Shown: positions 8,144 to 17,532 of the stretch, one piece after another
Layout of the letters: each line of letters begins with the position of its first letter
Position numbering within the stretch: position 1 is the stretch's first letter
Origin: an uncultured Clostridia bacterium
GTDB taxonomy: Bacteria; Bacillota; Clostridia; Christensenellales; Aristaeellaceae
Assembly (NCBI GenBank): GCA_937894675.1
Contig: CALCQO010000040.1
Span: 1-64,000, forward strand
DNA: 64,000 bases
Direction of reading: 5' to 3'
Position numbers and translations under genes: made by a program
The notes under the pieces: generated by a model
What the model was told of the DNA's origin: nothing
What the model saw: only the letters and a program-made list of their open reading frames with translations
The model's database searches: none

Positions 8144-9184
8144 ATGAAAAACAATCAGAAGGGAATCACCCTGCACAGCAGCGCAGCTGAATACTTAACT
8201 TTTGTTGCTTCTTCAGGAAGCAGCCAGGATATAGAAATTCGATATGAAGATGAAAATATATGGCTGACCCAGAAAATGATGGCGGCGCTTTATGATATAA
8301 ATATCAGAACAATCAATGAGCATATTCAAACAATCTACAATGATCATGAATTGGTGCAGGAATCAACTATCCGGAAATTCCGGATAGTTCAAACCGAAGG
8401 CGCAAGGCAGGTCAGCCGTGGGGTCATCCATTACAATCTTCAAATGATCATTGCTGTAGGCTATAAAGTGAACAACGACCGTGCCGTTCAGTTCAGGAAA
8501 TGGGCGGGACAAGTTGTGAAGGACTATACGATACAGGGTTGGGTGATGGACAAAGACCGCCTGATAAAAGGCCATCTGTTTACGGATGAGTATTTTGAAC
8601 GTCAGCTTCAACTGATCCGTGAGATAAGGCTTTCCGAGCGGAAGTTTTACCAAAAAGTGACAGATTTGTATGCAACCGCCTTTGACTATGATAAAGACGC
8701 AAAGACAACAAAACATTTTTATCAAACTGTGCAAAACAAAATGCACTGGGCAGTCCACCGGCATACAGCAGCGGAACTCATTGTAGAACGCGCTGATGCG
8801 GCGAAAGAAAACATGGGTCTTTCGACATGGGAAACAGCACCCAGCGGGAAAATCGTCAAAGCGGATGCTGTTATTGCAAAAAACTATCTGAATGATAAAG
8901 AAATGTCCTATTTAGAGAGAATCGTATCCATGTATCTGGATTATGCGGAGCTACAGTCAGAAAGACATATCCCCATGAGCATGGAGGATTGGTCGAAACG
9001 TTTGGATGGATTTTTGGAGTTTAATGGTCATGAAATATTAACCGATTCGGGAAAGGTAAGTGCAGAACAAGCCAAGCTTCATGCAGAAACAGAGTTTGAA
9101 AAGTATCGAATCATTCAAGACCGCTTGTATGAAAGTGATTTTGATCATTTCATGCTGTCACTGGAAACCATCAGAAAAGATTGA
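8144..9184 (+). CDS. RhuM family protein
   Basis: A 346-aa protein that looks like the RhuM family (virulence RhuM/Fic-associated), often found on pathogenicity and phage-related islands; its biochemical role is not established. Recognisable parts include IWLTQKMMAALYDINIRTINEHI, an HTH-like start typical of the family, and GVIHYNLQMIIAVGYKVNNDRAVQFRKWA. Base composition is clearly more AT-rich than its neighbours, suggesting horizontal transfer. A GTG at 8135 is an alternative start, but its spacing from AAAGGGG is too short, so the ATG at 8144 is preferred. Confidence 0.8.
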   Translation: MKNNQKGITLHSSAAEYLTFVASSGSSQDIEIRYEDENIWLTQKMMAALYDINIRTINEHIQTIYNDHELVQESTIRKFRIVQTEGARQVSRGVIHYNLQMIIAVGYKVNNDRAVQFRKWAGQVVKDYTIQGWVMDKDRLIKGHLFTDEYFERQLQLIREIRLSERKFYQKVTDLYATAFDYDKDAKTTKHFYQTVQNKMHWAVHRHTAAELIVERADAAKENMGLSTWETAPSGKIVKADAVIAKNYLNDKEMSYLERIVSMYLDYAELQSERHIPMSMEDWSKRLDGFLEFNGHEILTDSGKVSAEQAKLHAETEFEKYRIIQDRLYESDFDHFMLSLETIRKD

Positions 9185-9534
9185 TTTCCATGGTTTTTAT
9201 CGCCCCAATCAGCGAAAACATCGAATCACTCTGAACACCGCTTGAGGGGATAGAAAGCCCGCCGTATATAGCCTGGACATCGTTGCCAGCAACTCTCCGT
9301 GAAGGCCCAGTCAATCGTCAGCTCCTAACAAAAGCGCAGCATCCGAAGGACAAAACCGCTAATAAACGATAATTCTCTATCACGCATGGTTTTTTAACAT
9401 AACGTTCTTTAACGAATAGTTTAAAGATGTGGCTTTCATTTACTTGATATTGGCAAGCAGCCTTAACTGGCGCTATCGCGGGATGCATTGATATATCAAG
9501 CGCCTGCCATTCACCACACCCCAAGGGAGGAAAC
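9185..9534. other. gene-free AT-rich gap
   Basis: About 350 bases between rhuM and the sigma-factor gene with no supported ORF, RNA gene or clear hairpin. An AT-rich stretch (9380-9430) has repeated TTTAAC/TTTAAAG-like words. It probably holds the sigma-factor promoter, but no sigma-A-like or ECF-like motif was convincing. Confidence 0.4.
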
Positions 9535-10083
9535 ATGCTCTTTCTACTCGTCCTTCAGGATCGGCCGGATGACGCCGCGTTCCTTTCGGATCTCTATGAT
9601 ACCCATTACCGCCTGCTCTACGGCCAGGCGCTGAAGGTGCTGCGCCACCGCCAGGACGCGGAGGATGTGGTGCAGGCGACCATGCTGAAGCTGACATCAA
9701 AAATCCCCCTGCTGCGGGGGCTGGAACGCAACAAAGTACCCTCCTACCTTGTCATAACGGTTAGGAACACCGCCATCAACCTGTACCGACAAAAGACCAG
9801 CCGCCAGGAACATCAGGCGGATGTTCCCCTGGAATGGGTGCCGGGCAGCCCCCAGGACAGCCCCGAAAGCAGGCTGCTGGCCATGGACGGGGTGGCGCGC
9901 ATCCGGGCGGCGCTGCAAAAACTGCCCCAGCGGGAAAAGGACGCCATGACCCTGCGCTATGTGCAGGGGCTGAGCGATGAGGAAGTGGCGGACGCCCTGG
10001 GCGTCAAGGCGGCCTCCGCCCGGGGGCTGCTGTCCAGGGGGCGGCAGCGGTTAAAGGATCTTTTGCGGGAAGGAGGGGACTGA
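9535..10083 (+). CDS. RNA polymerase ECF-type sigma-70 factor
   Basis: A 182-aa sigma factor with region 2 (LYDTHYRLLYGQALKVLRHR, then QDAEDVVQATML) and region 4 (LPQREKDAMTLRYVQGLSDE followed by EVADALGVKAASARGLLSRG), the ECF two-domain layout. It should direct polymerase to a small regulon. The start follows AAGGGAGGAAAC. The next gene begins one base after its stop and encodes a membrane-anchored protein, the usual arrangement for a sigma factor and its anti-sigma factor. The secreted proteins downstream could be regulon members, but this is inference. Confidence 0.9.
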   Translation: MLFLLVLQDRPDDAAFLSDLYDTHYRLLYGQALKVLRHRQDAEDVVQATMLKLTSKIPLLRGLERNKVPSYLVITVRNTAINLYRQKTSRQEHQADVPLEWVPGSPQDSPESRLLAMDGVARIRAALQKLPQREKDAMTLRYVQGLSDEEVADALGVKAASARGLLSRGRQRLKDLLREGGD

Positions 10084-10084
10084 C

Positions 10085-10894
10085 ATGGCCAGAAACAAAA
10101 AACACGATGACGCCTTGCTGGAGCAGGCCCTTCTGGAAGCAAGCCTGCAGGAAGAGAATGCCCTGCGGGAAGCGCTGGACAGCGATCCCTTCCTCTCTAA
10201 GCAGGTGGAGGCCATGTACCGCGGCAACCGGGACAAGGTGCATGCCCGCATCAACAAGCGCCTGGGCAGCAGGCGGCGGATGCCCTGGCGTCTGGCTGCG
10301 CTGGCGGCCAGCCTGGTGCTGGTGGCGCTGGGTTCCCTCCGCTGGCTGCTCCCCGCCCCCGACCATGTGGCGCTGACCACCCCTGCCCATACGGCGGGGC
10401 TGGCCACCTTGCCGGCTTTCACCCCCTCTCCCCTGCCTACAGAAACCCTGCTGCCCACAGCATCCCCTTCCCCCACGCCGGTAATGACGGCTATCCCCGC
10501 GGCCACCCCAACGCCCCAGCCTACCGCCACCCCCTCCCCCACGCCGGAAACAAGAACATGGCAGGGCAGCTACCTTCCCATCCTGCCGAGCGGCTATCAG
10601 CTGCAGGGCGTAGCGGACATAGAAGGCGGCGCCACAGCCCGCTACCAGGGAGAGGACGGTCAGCAGGTATCCTTTACCGAGTATGAAACCACCGCCATCC
10701 CCGCCGCCCTCTCCGGGGGCAGTTACAGCTACCACGCCATGGACAGCGGCATCGTCGCCCTGGTGCACCAAAGCGACGAGGGCACTTCCATCACCTGGGA
10801 TACGCTGGGCCGTACCTTCAGCCTATGGGGCACAGAGCCCCTGGACACCCTGCTGGGCTATGTCCGCAGCGTGGCGCCGGTACAGGGGCGGTAA
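10085..10894 (+). CDS. putative membrane-anchored anti-sigma factor
   Basis: A 269-aa protein: charged cytoplasmic N terminus (about residues 1-75), one transmembrane helix (about 77-97, LAALAASLVLVALGSLRWLL), a Pro/Thr-rich linker with repeated TPxPTATPSPTP (about 110-158) and an extracellular C-terminal domain (about 160-269) resembling DUF4367-type domains. Its position one base after the sigma gene and its topology suggest it holds the sigma factor at the membrane. No classical zinc anti-sigma motif (HxxxCxxC) is present, so the role is inferred. Confidence 0.65.
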   Translation: MARNKKHDDALLEQALLEASLQEENALREALDSDPFLSKQVEAMYRGNRDKVHARINKRLGSRRRMPWRLAALAASLVLVALGSLRWLLPAPDHVALTTPAHTAGLATLPAFTPSPLPTETLLPTASPSPTPVMTAIPAATPTPQPTATPSPTPETRTWQGSYLPILPSGYQLQGVADIEGGATARYQGEDGQQVSFTEYETTAIPAALSGGSYSYHAMDSGIVALVHQSDEGTSITWDTLGRTFSLWGTEPLDTLLGYVRSVAPVQGR

Positions 10895-11004
10895 GTTCCA
10901 GGGAGAAGAACAGTTTCTTTGCCCTCCATGCAACAATTTCATCCCGCGGGCTGTCAACATAGGCAGCGGGCGGAAAGAAACATCCCGCGGGAAAGGACAT
11001 CAAC

Positions 11005-12480
11005 ATGAAACAGAGATTGTCTTTGCTTCTGGCCCTGTGCCTGCTGCTTGGCTGCCCACCCGCCGCCCTGGCCCAGCCCGAACGGGTTTTTTCGGATGCC
11101 CCGCCCGCGGAAGTGCTGGATTTCCTCTCCAAAAACTACGGGGACTATCTGCTGGAGGATTATATCCGCATTTCCGATACCCCCAAGGGCAGCTATGGCT
11201 TTGCCCTGGTGGCCAAGGAGGGCGCCCGCCGCCTGCTGGGTTTCCATCAGGAAGGGAGCCGCATGGCCTATTGGCTAAGGAATGACAACGCCGCGCCCCA
11301 GGGCCTGGGGCAGGTGTATTTCAACCGCAATACCCCGCAAAAGGTCATTACCCCCGGGGTCTACTACGCCGATTCCCTGGGCTTTTCCATCTACCGGCAA
11401 AAGCCCGAGAATGTGGAATACATCGACCAGGCCGTTTCCTATCACTGGGAAAACGGGGGCTTCAAGTTGGAGCAATACTTCGACCGGGATTTTTACAATG
11501 TGATGCACATGCATGTGAGCGATCAGGGGATTCGCTATCAGGAAGCCCTGAACGGAGAAAGCACCGGCTTTGTAGATGGAGTGGTGCAGCGGGACATCCG
11601 CTACGCCAACTTTTCCGCCCTGCCCAAAACCGTGGACGCCCTGCGCCAGCAGCTGTCCAAGGCCCCCGACATCCCTCCCGGGACACTAAGCTCTCAGAAA
11701 ATCAAGTTTACCGGCGGCCGGAAGTACGAAGTGTACACCGCCCCCTCCCCTGCCTCCCTGCGGGGCGGCGGCGGCAAGGCCCTTGTGTCCACCAACGACT
11801 GGATCCAGGTGTTCGGCCAGGAAAACGGCTACATCCTCATCCAGTACGATATTTCCGCTACCCACATGCGCATGGGGTATATTGACGCCGCTTCCCTGCC
11901 CCAAGGGGCGTCGGTGCCGCCCCTGAACCTGGCCCGGCAAAGCTATACCCTGGTTAACGCCGTTCCCCTCACGGACGATCCCCTGTTTTCCCAAAGCCCG
12001 CTGGGCACCCTACATCAGGGGCAGTCGGTGTACCGCCTGGCCGCCATGGGCGCCTGGGCGTATGTGGAAACCACCCTCAACAACTTGATTGCCCGGGGTT
12101 TTGTGCCCCAAAGCGCCCTGCAAGCCCCCGTCTCCCTGGCGTCGGCGCCCCAGGGCGCCTACAGCGACACCAAGGTATTCCCCGCCTACCAGGCCAAGGC
12201 GGTGGTGGGCACAGGGCTGCAAGGCCAGGTTACCAGCGTCAGCGTGTATGCCCTACTGCCTTCTTCCCCCGCCGGGGCGGATGCCCTGACAGGCTACCGC
12301 CTGTATGAAAGCAACCGCCCCTCCCACATGCTTACCGCCCAGCCCGACTACCAGGGCTTGAAGGTGTACAGCCTGCTGACAGCCTTCAGCGGCCAGCCCC
12401 AGGTGCTGGGCCTGGTGCCTGTGTACTCCCTCAGCGGCGAAAAGCCCGAGGAAAGCCTGGTTGTTACCCTTGCGCCGTAA
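11005..12480 (+). CDS. secreted protein with SH3-like domains
   Basis: A 491-aa exported protein with a clear signal peptide (MKQRLSLLLALCLLLGCPPAALAQ). A cysteine sits inside the hydrophobic stretch, but the cleavage pattern ALA-Q fits signal peptidase I better. The central part (about 230-370) resembles bacterial SH3-like modules (KALVSTNDWIQVFGQENGYI, then GYIDAASL) and is similar to part of the minus-strand protein at 28455-29351. No catalytic domain is recognised. It is the first of two adjacent secreted-protein genes after the sigma/anti-sigma pair. RBS GGAAAGGACATCAAC. Confidence 0.7.
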   Translation: MKQRLSLLLALCLLLGCPPAALAQPERVFSDAPPAEVLDFLSKNYGDYLLEDYIRISDTPKGSYGFALVAKEGARRLLGFHQEGSRMAYWLRNDNAAPQGLGQVYFNRNTPQKVITPGVYYADSLGFSIYRQKPENVEYIDQAVSYHWENGGFKLEQYFDRDFYNVMHMHVSDQGIRYQEALNGESTGFVDGVVQRDIRYANFSALPKTVDALRQQLSKAPDIPPGTLSSQKIKFTGGRKYEVYTAPSPASLRGGGGKALVSTNDWIQVFGQENGYILIQYDISATHMRMGYIDAASLPQGASVPPLNLARQSYTLVNAVPLTDDPLFSQSPLGTLHQGQSVYRLAAMGAWAYVETTLNNLIARGFVPQSALQAPVSLASAPQGAYSDTKVFPAYQAKAVVGTGLQGQVTSVSVYALLPSSPAGADALTGYRLYESNRPSHMLTAQPDYQGLKVYSLLTAFSGQPQVLGLVPVYSLSGEKPEESLVVTLAP

Positions 12481-12499
12481 GCGAAGAAGGGAATACAGG

Positions 12500-14080
12500 A
12501 TGAAGAAAACATGTGTACTTTGTATTTGTCTGGTTTTGCTTGTAGGCCTGCTGCCCCCCTCCTTCGCCGCGGCGAACCCCGCCCTGCCCCAAGCCGTGCT
12601 GGATTTGGTGGCGCAAAAGTACCCCGCGCACACCCTTACCAGCCAGTCGGGCTTTGGCGATGAGCAGCAGGGGCAGTACGCCCTGGTGCTCAGCAAAGAG
12701 AAACAACATGTGTTGGTGATTGCGGAGAAGGAAAAGGCAGCGCCCGCCTACCGCCTGACCATTGAAAACCCCAACGCCATCATGCCGGGGGACACCCGTC
12801 CCAGCGCCATGATTGACACCGGGGGCGGGGATTCCCTGTTTTACAGCTTCACCGGCGAGGAATATTATTGGTCCTTCCATTCGGTGAAGCAGGATGGACA
12901 ATGGGGGGATGTGGATTTGCAGCTGTACACCCAGTACCCAGACATCAACGATGGGGAGCAAATCGGGCAATATATGCGCCTGGCGGACGGCCTGCTGTTT
13001 TCCACCACAACGTACGAAGACAGGGAGGGCAATGTAAAGGAAAGCTATGTGTATCCGCCCATCCCCGCGCCCCAATTGAAGGACAAGCTATCATTACATC
13101 AAGTTGTTTGGCAGCTCTTCCCGCAAAACCCCCAGGGGCTTGTCAGCCTGGGCAGCGGCACCCCCCATCCGGACACCCTGAAGGCGCTGACCCCCCAAGG
13201 GTGGACGTTGATTTCCGCTGAAACCAATGCGGATGGCATCTATGTGCTGGGCAAGGATGCCCAGGGGGAAACCCGCCTGCTGCTGAAACGCTGGCAGGCA
13301 AAGCCCCTGTATCCCACCCAGGGGGACTATGCGGATACGGTATCCGCCCCTTTGCCGGAGGGGATTCGCCTGCAGGCAGGCTCCCTGGGGGGAGGGGTGT
13401 CCCTGTACCAGGATGAAGCAAACCGGGCATTTTCCTTTGCGTACCGCCAGGACGGCATCTGGCGCCTGGATTTTGTGATGGCCCAGGATTGGTACGGCGT
13501 TGACCCCCTGCATCATCCTTCTTCCACGGATACTGCCTACTATTTTGGGGATTTTCCCTTTGGCGACATCCGGACGATTGATGTATCCGGCATCCCCAAC
13601 ACCTTTGCGGGCGCGGTCAACGCCCTTGACCAGCGGGGCTGGGCCAAGGTGAACAACCCCAATCCCAACGACCGCCTCCACCTGCGGGCGCAGCCCCGGC
13701 GGGGCGCGGCTTCCCTGGGTAAATTCTATAACGGCACCCCCGTGAAGGTGCTGGAAACCAAGGGGGATTGGGCGCGGGTGCAAATCGCCCACCTTCATGG
13801 CTGGATGATGGCGGACTACCTGGCCTTTGGGCGGGAGATGAATCAGGTGCAGCCCGCTTTCCCCGGCATGGTGGGCCTGGAGAGCCTGGAAGACCATGAG
13901 GTGCCGCTGCATACCCGCCCGGACGAAAGCAGCCCGGTCTCCCTACGGCGCGTCATTTTTTACGAGCCGCATTACTGGATTATCGGCGCTGTGGACGAGG
14001 AGTGGTATTTCCTCTACTTCTTCGAGGAAGGCACGGGCGGCTACATCCAGCAGCAATGGTTCTGGGAAGGGAATGGGTAA
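12500..14080 (+). CDS. secreted SH3-domain protein
   Basis: A 526-aa exported protein. The ATG at 12500 is chosen over 12461 because GAAGAAGGGAATACAGG precedes it and it opens with a signal peptide (MKKTCVLCICLVLLVGLLPP, cleavage near AAA). An SH3_3-like domain is clear at about 390-455 (NDRLHLRAQP, then GKFYNGTPVKVLE and GWMMADYL), a cell-wall-targeting type of module. The start follows the previous gene after 19 bases and both proteins share a similar N-terminal design, so they likely form one operon. Function unknown. Confidence 0.72.
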   Translation: MKKTCVLCICLVLLVGLLPPSFAAANPALPQAVLDLVAQKYPAHTLTSQSGFGDEQQGQYALVLSKEKQHVLVIAEKEKAAPAYRLTIENPNAIMPGDTRPSAMIDTGGGDSLFYSFTGEEYYWSFHSVKQDGQWGDVDLQLYTQYPDINDGEQIGQYMRLADGLLFSTTTYEDREGNVKESYVYPPIPAPQLKDKLSLHQVVWQLFPQNPQGLVSLGSGTPHPDTLKALTPQGWTLISAETNADGIYVLGKDAQGETRLLLKRWQAKPLYPTQGDYADTVSAPLPEGIRLQAGSLGGGVSLYQDEANRAFSFAYRQDGIWRLDFVMAQDWYGVDPLHHPSSTDTAYYFGDFPFGDIRTIDVSGIPNTFAGAVNALDQRGWAKVNNPNPNDRLHLRAQPRRGAASLGKFYNGTPVKVLETKGDWARVQIAHLHGWMMADYLAFGREMNQVQPAFPGMVGLESLEDHEVPLHTRPDESSPVSLRRVIFYEPHYWIIGAVDEEWYFLYFFEEGTGGYIQQQWFWEGNG

Positions 14081-14142
14081 AGAAATTGTCCCCGATAACA
14101 GGGCGAGTTTATATCATCCACTACATAAACGGAGAAACAACC

Positions 14143-14757
14143 ATGAAACTTTTGCTGACAGCCTTTGACCCCTTCGGCGGGGAAAGAATCAACCCGGCTT
14201 TGGACGCCATGAAGCAGGTGCGTTCGGAAATCGGAGATATCCAGATCGTCAAGCTGGAAATCCCCACCGTGTTCGGCGCGGCGCTGGATACCCTGCTGCA
14301 GGGCATCCGAACCCACCAGCCTGATGCCGTCCTCTGCCTGGGGCAGGCGGGCGGCCGGGAGGATCTCACCCCCGAGCGGGTGGCCATCAACCTGGAGGAC
14401 GCCAGCCTCCCCGATAACCAGGGGCAGCAGCCGGCAGACCGCCCCGTCGTTCCCGGCGGCCCCGCCGCGTACTTTTCCACCCTGCCCGTCAAAGCCATGG
14501 CCCAGGCCCTGCTGGAGGAGGACATCCCCGCCTCCGTCAGCAACACGGCGGGCACCTTCGTGTGCAACCACCTGATGTACGGCCTGCTCCACGCCCTGCA
14601 TACCCAGTACCCCCAGACCATCGGCGGCTTTATGCATGTCCCCTTCACCCCCCAGCAAGCCGCCCGCCACGGCCAAACCACCCCCTCCCTCCCCCTCGCC
14701 GACATCGTCCGCGGCATCGAAATCTGCGTCCGCGTTATCGGGGAGACGGTGGGGTAA
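14143..14757 (+). CDS. pcp: pyrrolidone-carboxylate peptidase
   Basis: Pcp (peptidase family C15) removes N-terminal pyroglutamate from peptides in the cytoplasm. The 204-aa protein starts MKLLLTAFDPFGGE, a family hallmark. The catalytic triad is visible: Glu79 in TPERVA, Cys141 in NTAGTFVCNHLMY and His165 in GGFMHVPF. Length is slightly short of, but in line with, family members (about 215 aa). ATG 14143 follows GGAGAAACAACC; the longer reading frame has no support. Confidence 0.94.
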   Translation: MKLLLTAFDPFGGERINPALDAMKQVRSEIGDIQIVKLEIPTVFGAALDTLLQGIRTHQPDAVLCLGQAGGREDLTPERVAINLEDASLPDNQGQQPADRPVVPGGPAAYFSTLPVKAMAQALLEEDIPASVSNTAGTFVCNHLMYGLLHALHTQYPQTIGGFMHVPFTPQQAARHGQTTPSLPLADIVRGIEICVRVIGETVG

Positions 14758-14811
14758 GCCCGCGGGAACATAGTTTATCGGCATTGCGCTTCGCACAGGA
14801 AACGCAATCTT

Positions 14812-14896
14812 TTTCGGGTTATCCTTTTCCCCCATTTGTCGCTCCCCATGCGACCATTTGCCGCACGCTGTCCTTTATCCTGTAGATAACCCGAAA
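14812..14896. repeat. 12-bp inverted repeat flanking 61 bases
   Basis: TTTCGGGTTATC (14812-14823) and its exact complement GATAACCCGAAA (14885-14896) flank a 61-base stretch in the 176-bp gap between pcp and the VWA gene. It could be a large hairpin in a leader transcript, a paired operator or a small repeat element. Confidence 0.55.
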
Positions 14897-14933
14897 GGGA
14901 ATACGCTGATTAAAAGCGAAGCAGGAGGACAGT

Positions 14934-15581
14934 ATGAAAAACAATGTAACGGAAATGGTCTTTATCCTGGACCGCTCGGGCTCCATGTCGGGGCTGGAGA
15001 AGGACACCATCGGCGGGTTCAACTCGCTGATTGTCAAGCAGCGCGGCATGGAGGGGGAGGCGCTGGTCTCCCTGGTGCTGTTCAACGCCAGCAGCGACGT
15101 GGTGATAGACCGCAAAAAGCTGGCCGATGTGCCTAATTTGGATGACAAGGTGTACCAGACGGCGGGCTACACCGCCCTGCTGGACGCTGTGGGCGGCGCC
15201 ATCCGCCACATCGGCACCATCCACAAGTACGCCCGTCCCGAGGACGTGCCGGACAGCACCCTGTTTGTCATCGTCACCGACGGTATGGAGAACGCCAGCT
15301 GCCGCTACAGCGCCCAGGAAATCCGCGGGATGATTGAGAAGCAAAAAGAAAAGTACGGCTGGGAGTTCCTGTTCCTGGGCGCCAACATCGACGCGGTGGA
15401 AACCGCCGCCCACTATGGCATCGGGGCGGACCGGGCCGTCAACTACCACGCCGACAGCCTGGGCACCGCCGTGAACTATGAGGCGCTGGAGCACGCGACC
15501 CGCGCTGTGCGCGCCGGCGCGCCCCTGACCAGCGCGTGGAAAGACGAGGTAGAGAAGGATTACATGCGGCGCAAGCGGTAA
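14934..15581 (+). CDS. von Willebrand factor A domain protein
   Basis: A 215-aa stand-alone cytoplasmic VWA protein of the TerY-like type. The metal-ion-dependent adhesion site is intact: DRSGSMSG (Asp13, Ser15, Ser17), a Thr in GYTALLDA near residue 80 and Asp in IVTDGMENAS near 120. Such proteins act as metal-dependent protein-protein scaffolds. No tellurite-resistance or MoxR partner gene is adjacent, so the partner is unknown. Start follows AGCAGGAGGACAGT. Confidence 0.88.
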   Translation: MKNNVTEMVFILDRSGSMSGLEKDTIGGFNSLIVKQRGMEGEALVSLVLFNASSDVVIDRKKLADVPNLDDKVYQTAGYTALLDAVGGAIRHIGTIHKYARPEDVPDSTLFVIVTDGMENASCRYSAQEIRGMIEKQKEKYGWEFLFLGANIDAVETAAHYGIGADRAVNYHADSLGTAVNYEALEHATRAVRAGAPLTSAWKDEVEKDYMRRKR

Positions 15582-15655
15582 ACAATAGGTAAAGAACAGC
15601 GGGACCGCGTGATGTGCCCCGCTTCCGCCCAAAAGCATAACCATCCGCCCACGCG

Positions 15656-15682
15656 GCGCCGCCCCTTGGGGCGGCGCTTTTT
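15656..15682 (+). terminator. rho-independent terminator after the VWA gene
   Basis: GCGCCGCCCC-TT-GGGGCGGCGC stem followed by TTTTT, 75 bases after the VWA stop. Confidence 0.88.
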
Positions 15683-15748
15683 GCCCTTTCCCCGCGCGCC
15701 CCGTCACCCCCGCCCCGCCATGTGGTATACTGGCGTAGCGAGGTGTGT

Positions 15749-16420
15749 ATGTATCAGATTTTTGTCGTAGAGGATGACCCGATCATTGCCCGGCAGGTGG
15801 CCGGCTATCTGCGGGATTGGGGCTACCAGGTACAGGAAGCCCGGGATTTTGACAACATCATGGCGGAGTTCGCCGCTTTCCAGCCCCACCTGGTGCTGCT
15901 GGATTTGAAGCTGCCCAAGTACAACGGCTTTCACTGGTGCCGGGAAATCCGCAAGGTGTCCACGGCGCCCATCCTGTTTATTACCTCCGCCGCCGACAAC
16001 TTCAACATTGTGTCCGCCATGAACATGGGGGCGGATGATTTAATCGCCAAGCCCTTTGATCTGCATGTGCTCTCGGCCAAGGTGGAGGCGCTGCTGCGCC
16101 GCGCCTACGGCTACGGCGCCGCCGCCCAGGTAATGGCTTATGGGGATCTGATCTATTCCCCCGCCGACGCCGCCGTGCAAAAGGGGGAGGAGCGGGCGGA
16201 GCTGACCCGCAACGAAAACCGCATTTTGCAAACCCTGCTGGAAAGCCGGGGCGCTATCGTCTCCCGGGACACCCTGATGGTGCGCCTGTGGGAGTCGGAC
16301 AGCTATATCGACGAAAACACCCTCACCGTCAATGTGGCGCGGCTGCGAAAAAAGCTGGAGGGATTGGGCATGGACAACATGATTCAAACCAAAAAAGGCA
16401 TGGGGTACCTGATTCCATGA
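15749..16420 (+). CDS. OmpR-family response regulator (BceR-like)
   Basis: A 223-aa two-component regulator. The receiver domain has the acidic pocket EDD (8-10), phospho-acceptor Asp52 in VLLDLKLP and Lys near 102. The C-terminal winged helix (about 130-223) contains LTRNENRILQTLLESRGAIV and ENTLTVNVARLRKKLE. ATG 15749 gives the canonical start MYQIFVVEDD. It overlaps the kinase gene by ATGA, and the ABC exporter downstream makes this a Bce-type module responding to cell-wall-active peptides such as bacitracin-like compounds. The specific inducer is unknown. Confidence 0.9.
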   Translation: MYQIFVVEDDPIIARQVAGYLRDWGYQVQEARDFDNIMAEFAAFQPHLVLLDLKLPKYNGFHWCREIRKVSTAPILFITSAADNFNIVSAMNMGADDLIAKPFDLHVLSAKVEALLRRAYGYGAAAQVMAYGDLIYSPADAAVQKGEERAELTRNENRILQTLLESRGAIVSRDTLMVRLWESDSYIDENTLTVNVARLRKKLEGLGMDNMIQTKKGMGYLIP

Positions 16421-17427
16421 CAGGATGGAAACAAGAAGCGCGGCTGTTGAAGGCCTTTCTCTGGGCGCGGCGGGCTCAGCTGATGCTGCTTTTGTTGTGC
16501 ACCGCCGTATTTGCCCTGGTGCTGGGCCTATTCAAAGCGCCCCTGGAAGCCGCCCTGTACGCGGGGCTGCTGTGCCTGGTGGCGCTGCTGATGATCGGCC
16601 TGGTTCAGTACCTGGGCCTGCGGAGCAGACACAAAGCGCTTCTGCGCCTGCTGGACACCCTGCCCGACAGCCTGTCCCTGCTGCCCGAACCCCGGGATTT
16701 GCTGGAAAAGGACTACCACCAGCTGCTCGCGTCCATGGAAAGCCTCTACACCAAGCGCGTCACCCAGGAGGATTTCCGCTACCAGGCCATGACGGACTAC
16801 ATCACCCTCTGGGGGCATCAGGTCAAGACCCCCCTGTCCGCCATGGGGCTGCTGCTCGCCCGGGAGGAAGGGGAGAAGGGCGGCGCGCTGAAGGAAGAAC
16901 TGTTCAAAATCGATCGGTATGTGGACATGGCGCTGAACTATATGAAGCTGGAAGCCGGGGCGGATGATTTCCGCTTCCAGAGCGTACCGCTCAAGGCCGC
17001 CGCTTCCCAGGCGGTGCGCCGCTACGCCCGGTTTTTCGTGGTCAAGCGGCTGAGTCTGCAGGTGGATATCCCCGAGGAGGCCTGGGTGGTCAGTGATGAC
17101 AAGCAGCTATTGTTTGTGCTGGAGCAGCTGCTGAGCAACGCGCTGAAGTACACCGAAAAGGGGGGCATCACCCTCTCCTGGCAGGAGGAAAGCCAGTGCC
17201 TTACGCTGACAGACACAGGCCGCGGCATCAAGGCGGAGGATTTGCCCCTGATTACCCAGCAGGGCTTTACCGGCTACAACGGCCATGTCGACCGGCAGGC
17301 CACCGGCATCGGGCTGTACCTGTGCCGGAAAATCTGCGGCCGCCTGGGCATCCGTATGGACATCGCCTCCGTCTATGGCGAGGGCACCGCCGTTACCCTG
17401 AAGTTTTTAAAGGCGCTAAAGCCCTGA
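16417..17427 (+). CDS. intramembrane-sensing histidine kinase (BceS-like)
   Basis: A 336-aa kinase with two transmembrane helices (about 20-38 and 43-66) and almost no extracellular loop, the hallmark of BceS-type kinases that sense through their partner ABC transporter. The phospho-accepting His134 lies in WGHQVKTPLSAM; the ATPase domain shows N box LLSNALKYT and G box DTGRGIKAEDL with ATGIGLYLCRKI. It starts inside the regulator stop (ATGA overlap), so translation is coupled. Confidence 0.9.
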   Translation: MTGWKQEARLLKAFLWARRAQLMLLLLCTAVFALVLGLFKAPLEAALYAGLLCLVALLMIGLVQYLGLRSRHKALLRLLDTLPDSLSLLPEPRDLLEKDYHQLLASMESLYTKRVTQEDFRYQAMTDYITLWGHQVKTPLSAMGLLLAREEGEKGGALKEELFKIDRYVDMALNYMKLEAGADDFRFQSVPLKAAASQAVRRYARFFVVKRLSLQVDIPEEAWVVSDDKQLLFVLEQLLSNALKYTEKGGITLSWQEESQCLTLTDTGRGIKAEDLPLITQQGFTGYNGHVDRQATGIGLYLCRKICGRLGIRMDIASVYGEGTAVTLKFLKALKP

Positions 17428-17532
17428 AAGCGTTTTGCAACCCAGGGTTGCGCAATCGCAAAGGGAGGTTGGTGGTATCTTCCTCCCTCCAGGGGTACCA
17501 TGGCAGCATCAAACAGAAAGGATGTGCGGCAC

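Noticed and set aside
15703..15731. Promoter for the bceRS-like genes
   Set aside because: TATACT at 15726 is a good -10 but nothing like a -35 lies 16-18 bases upstream; not strong enough to list.
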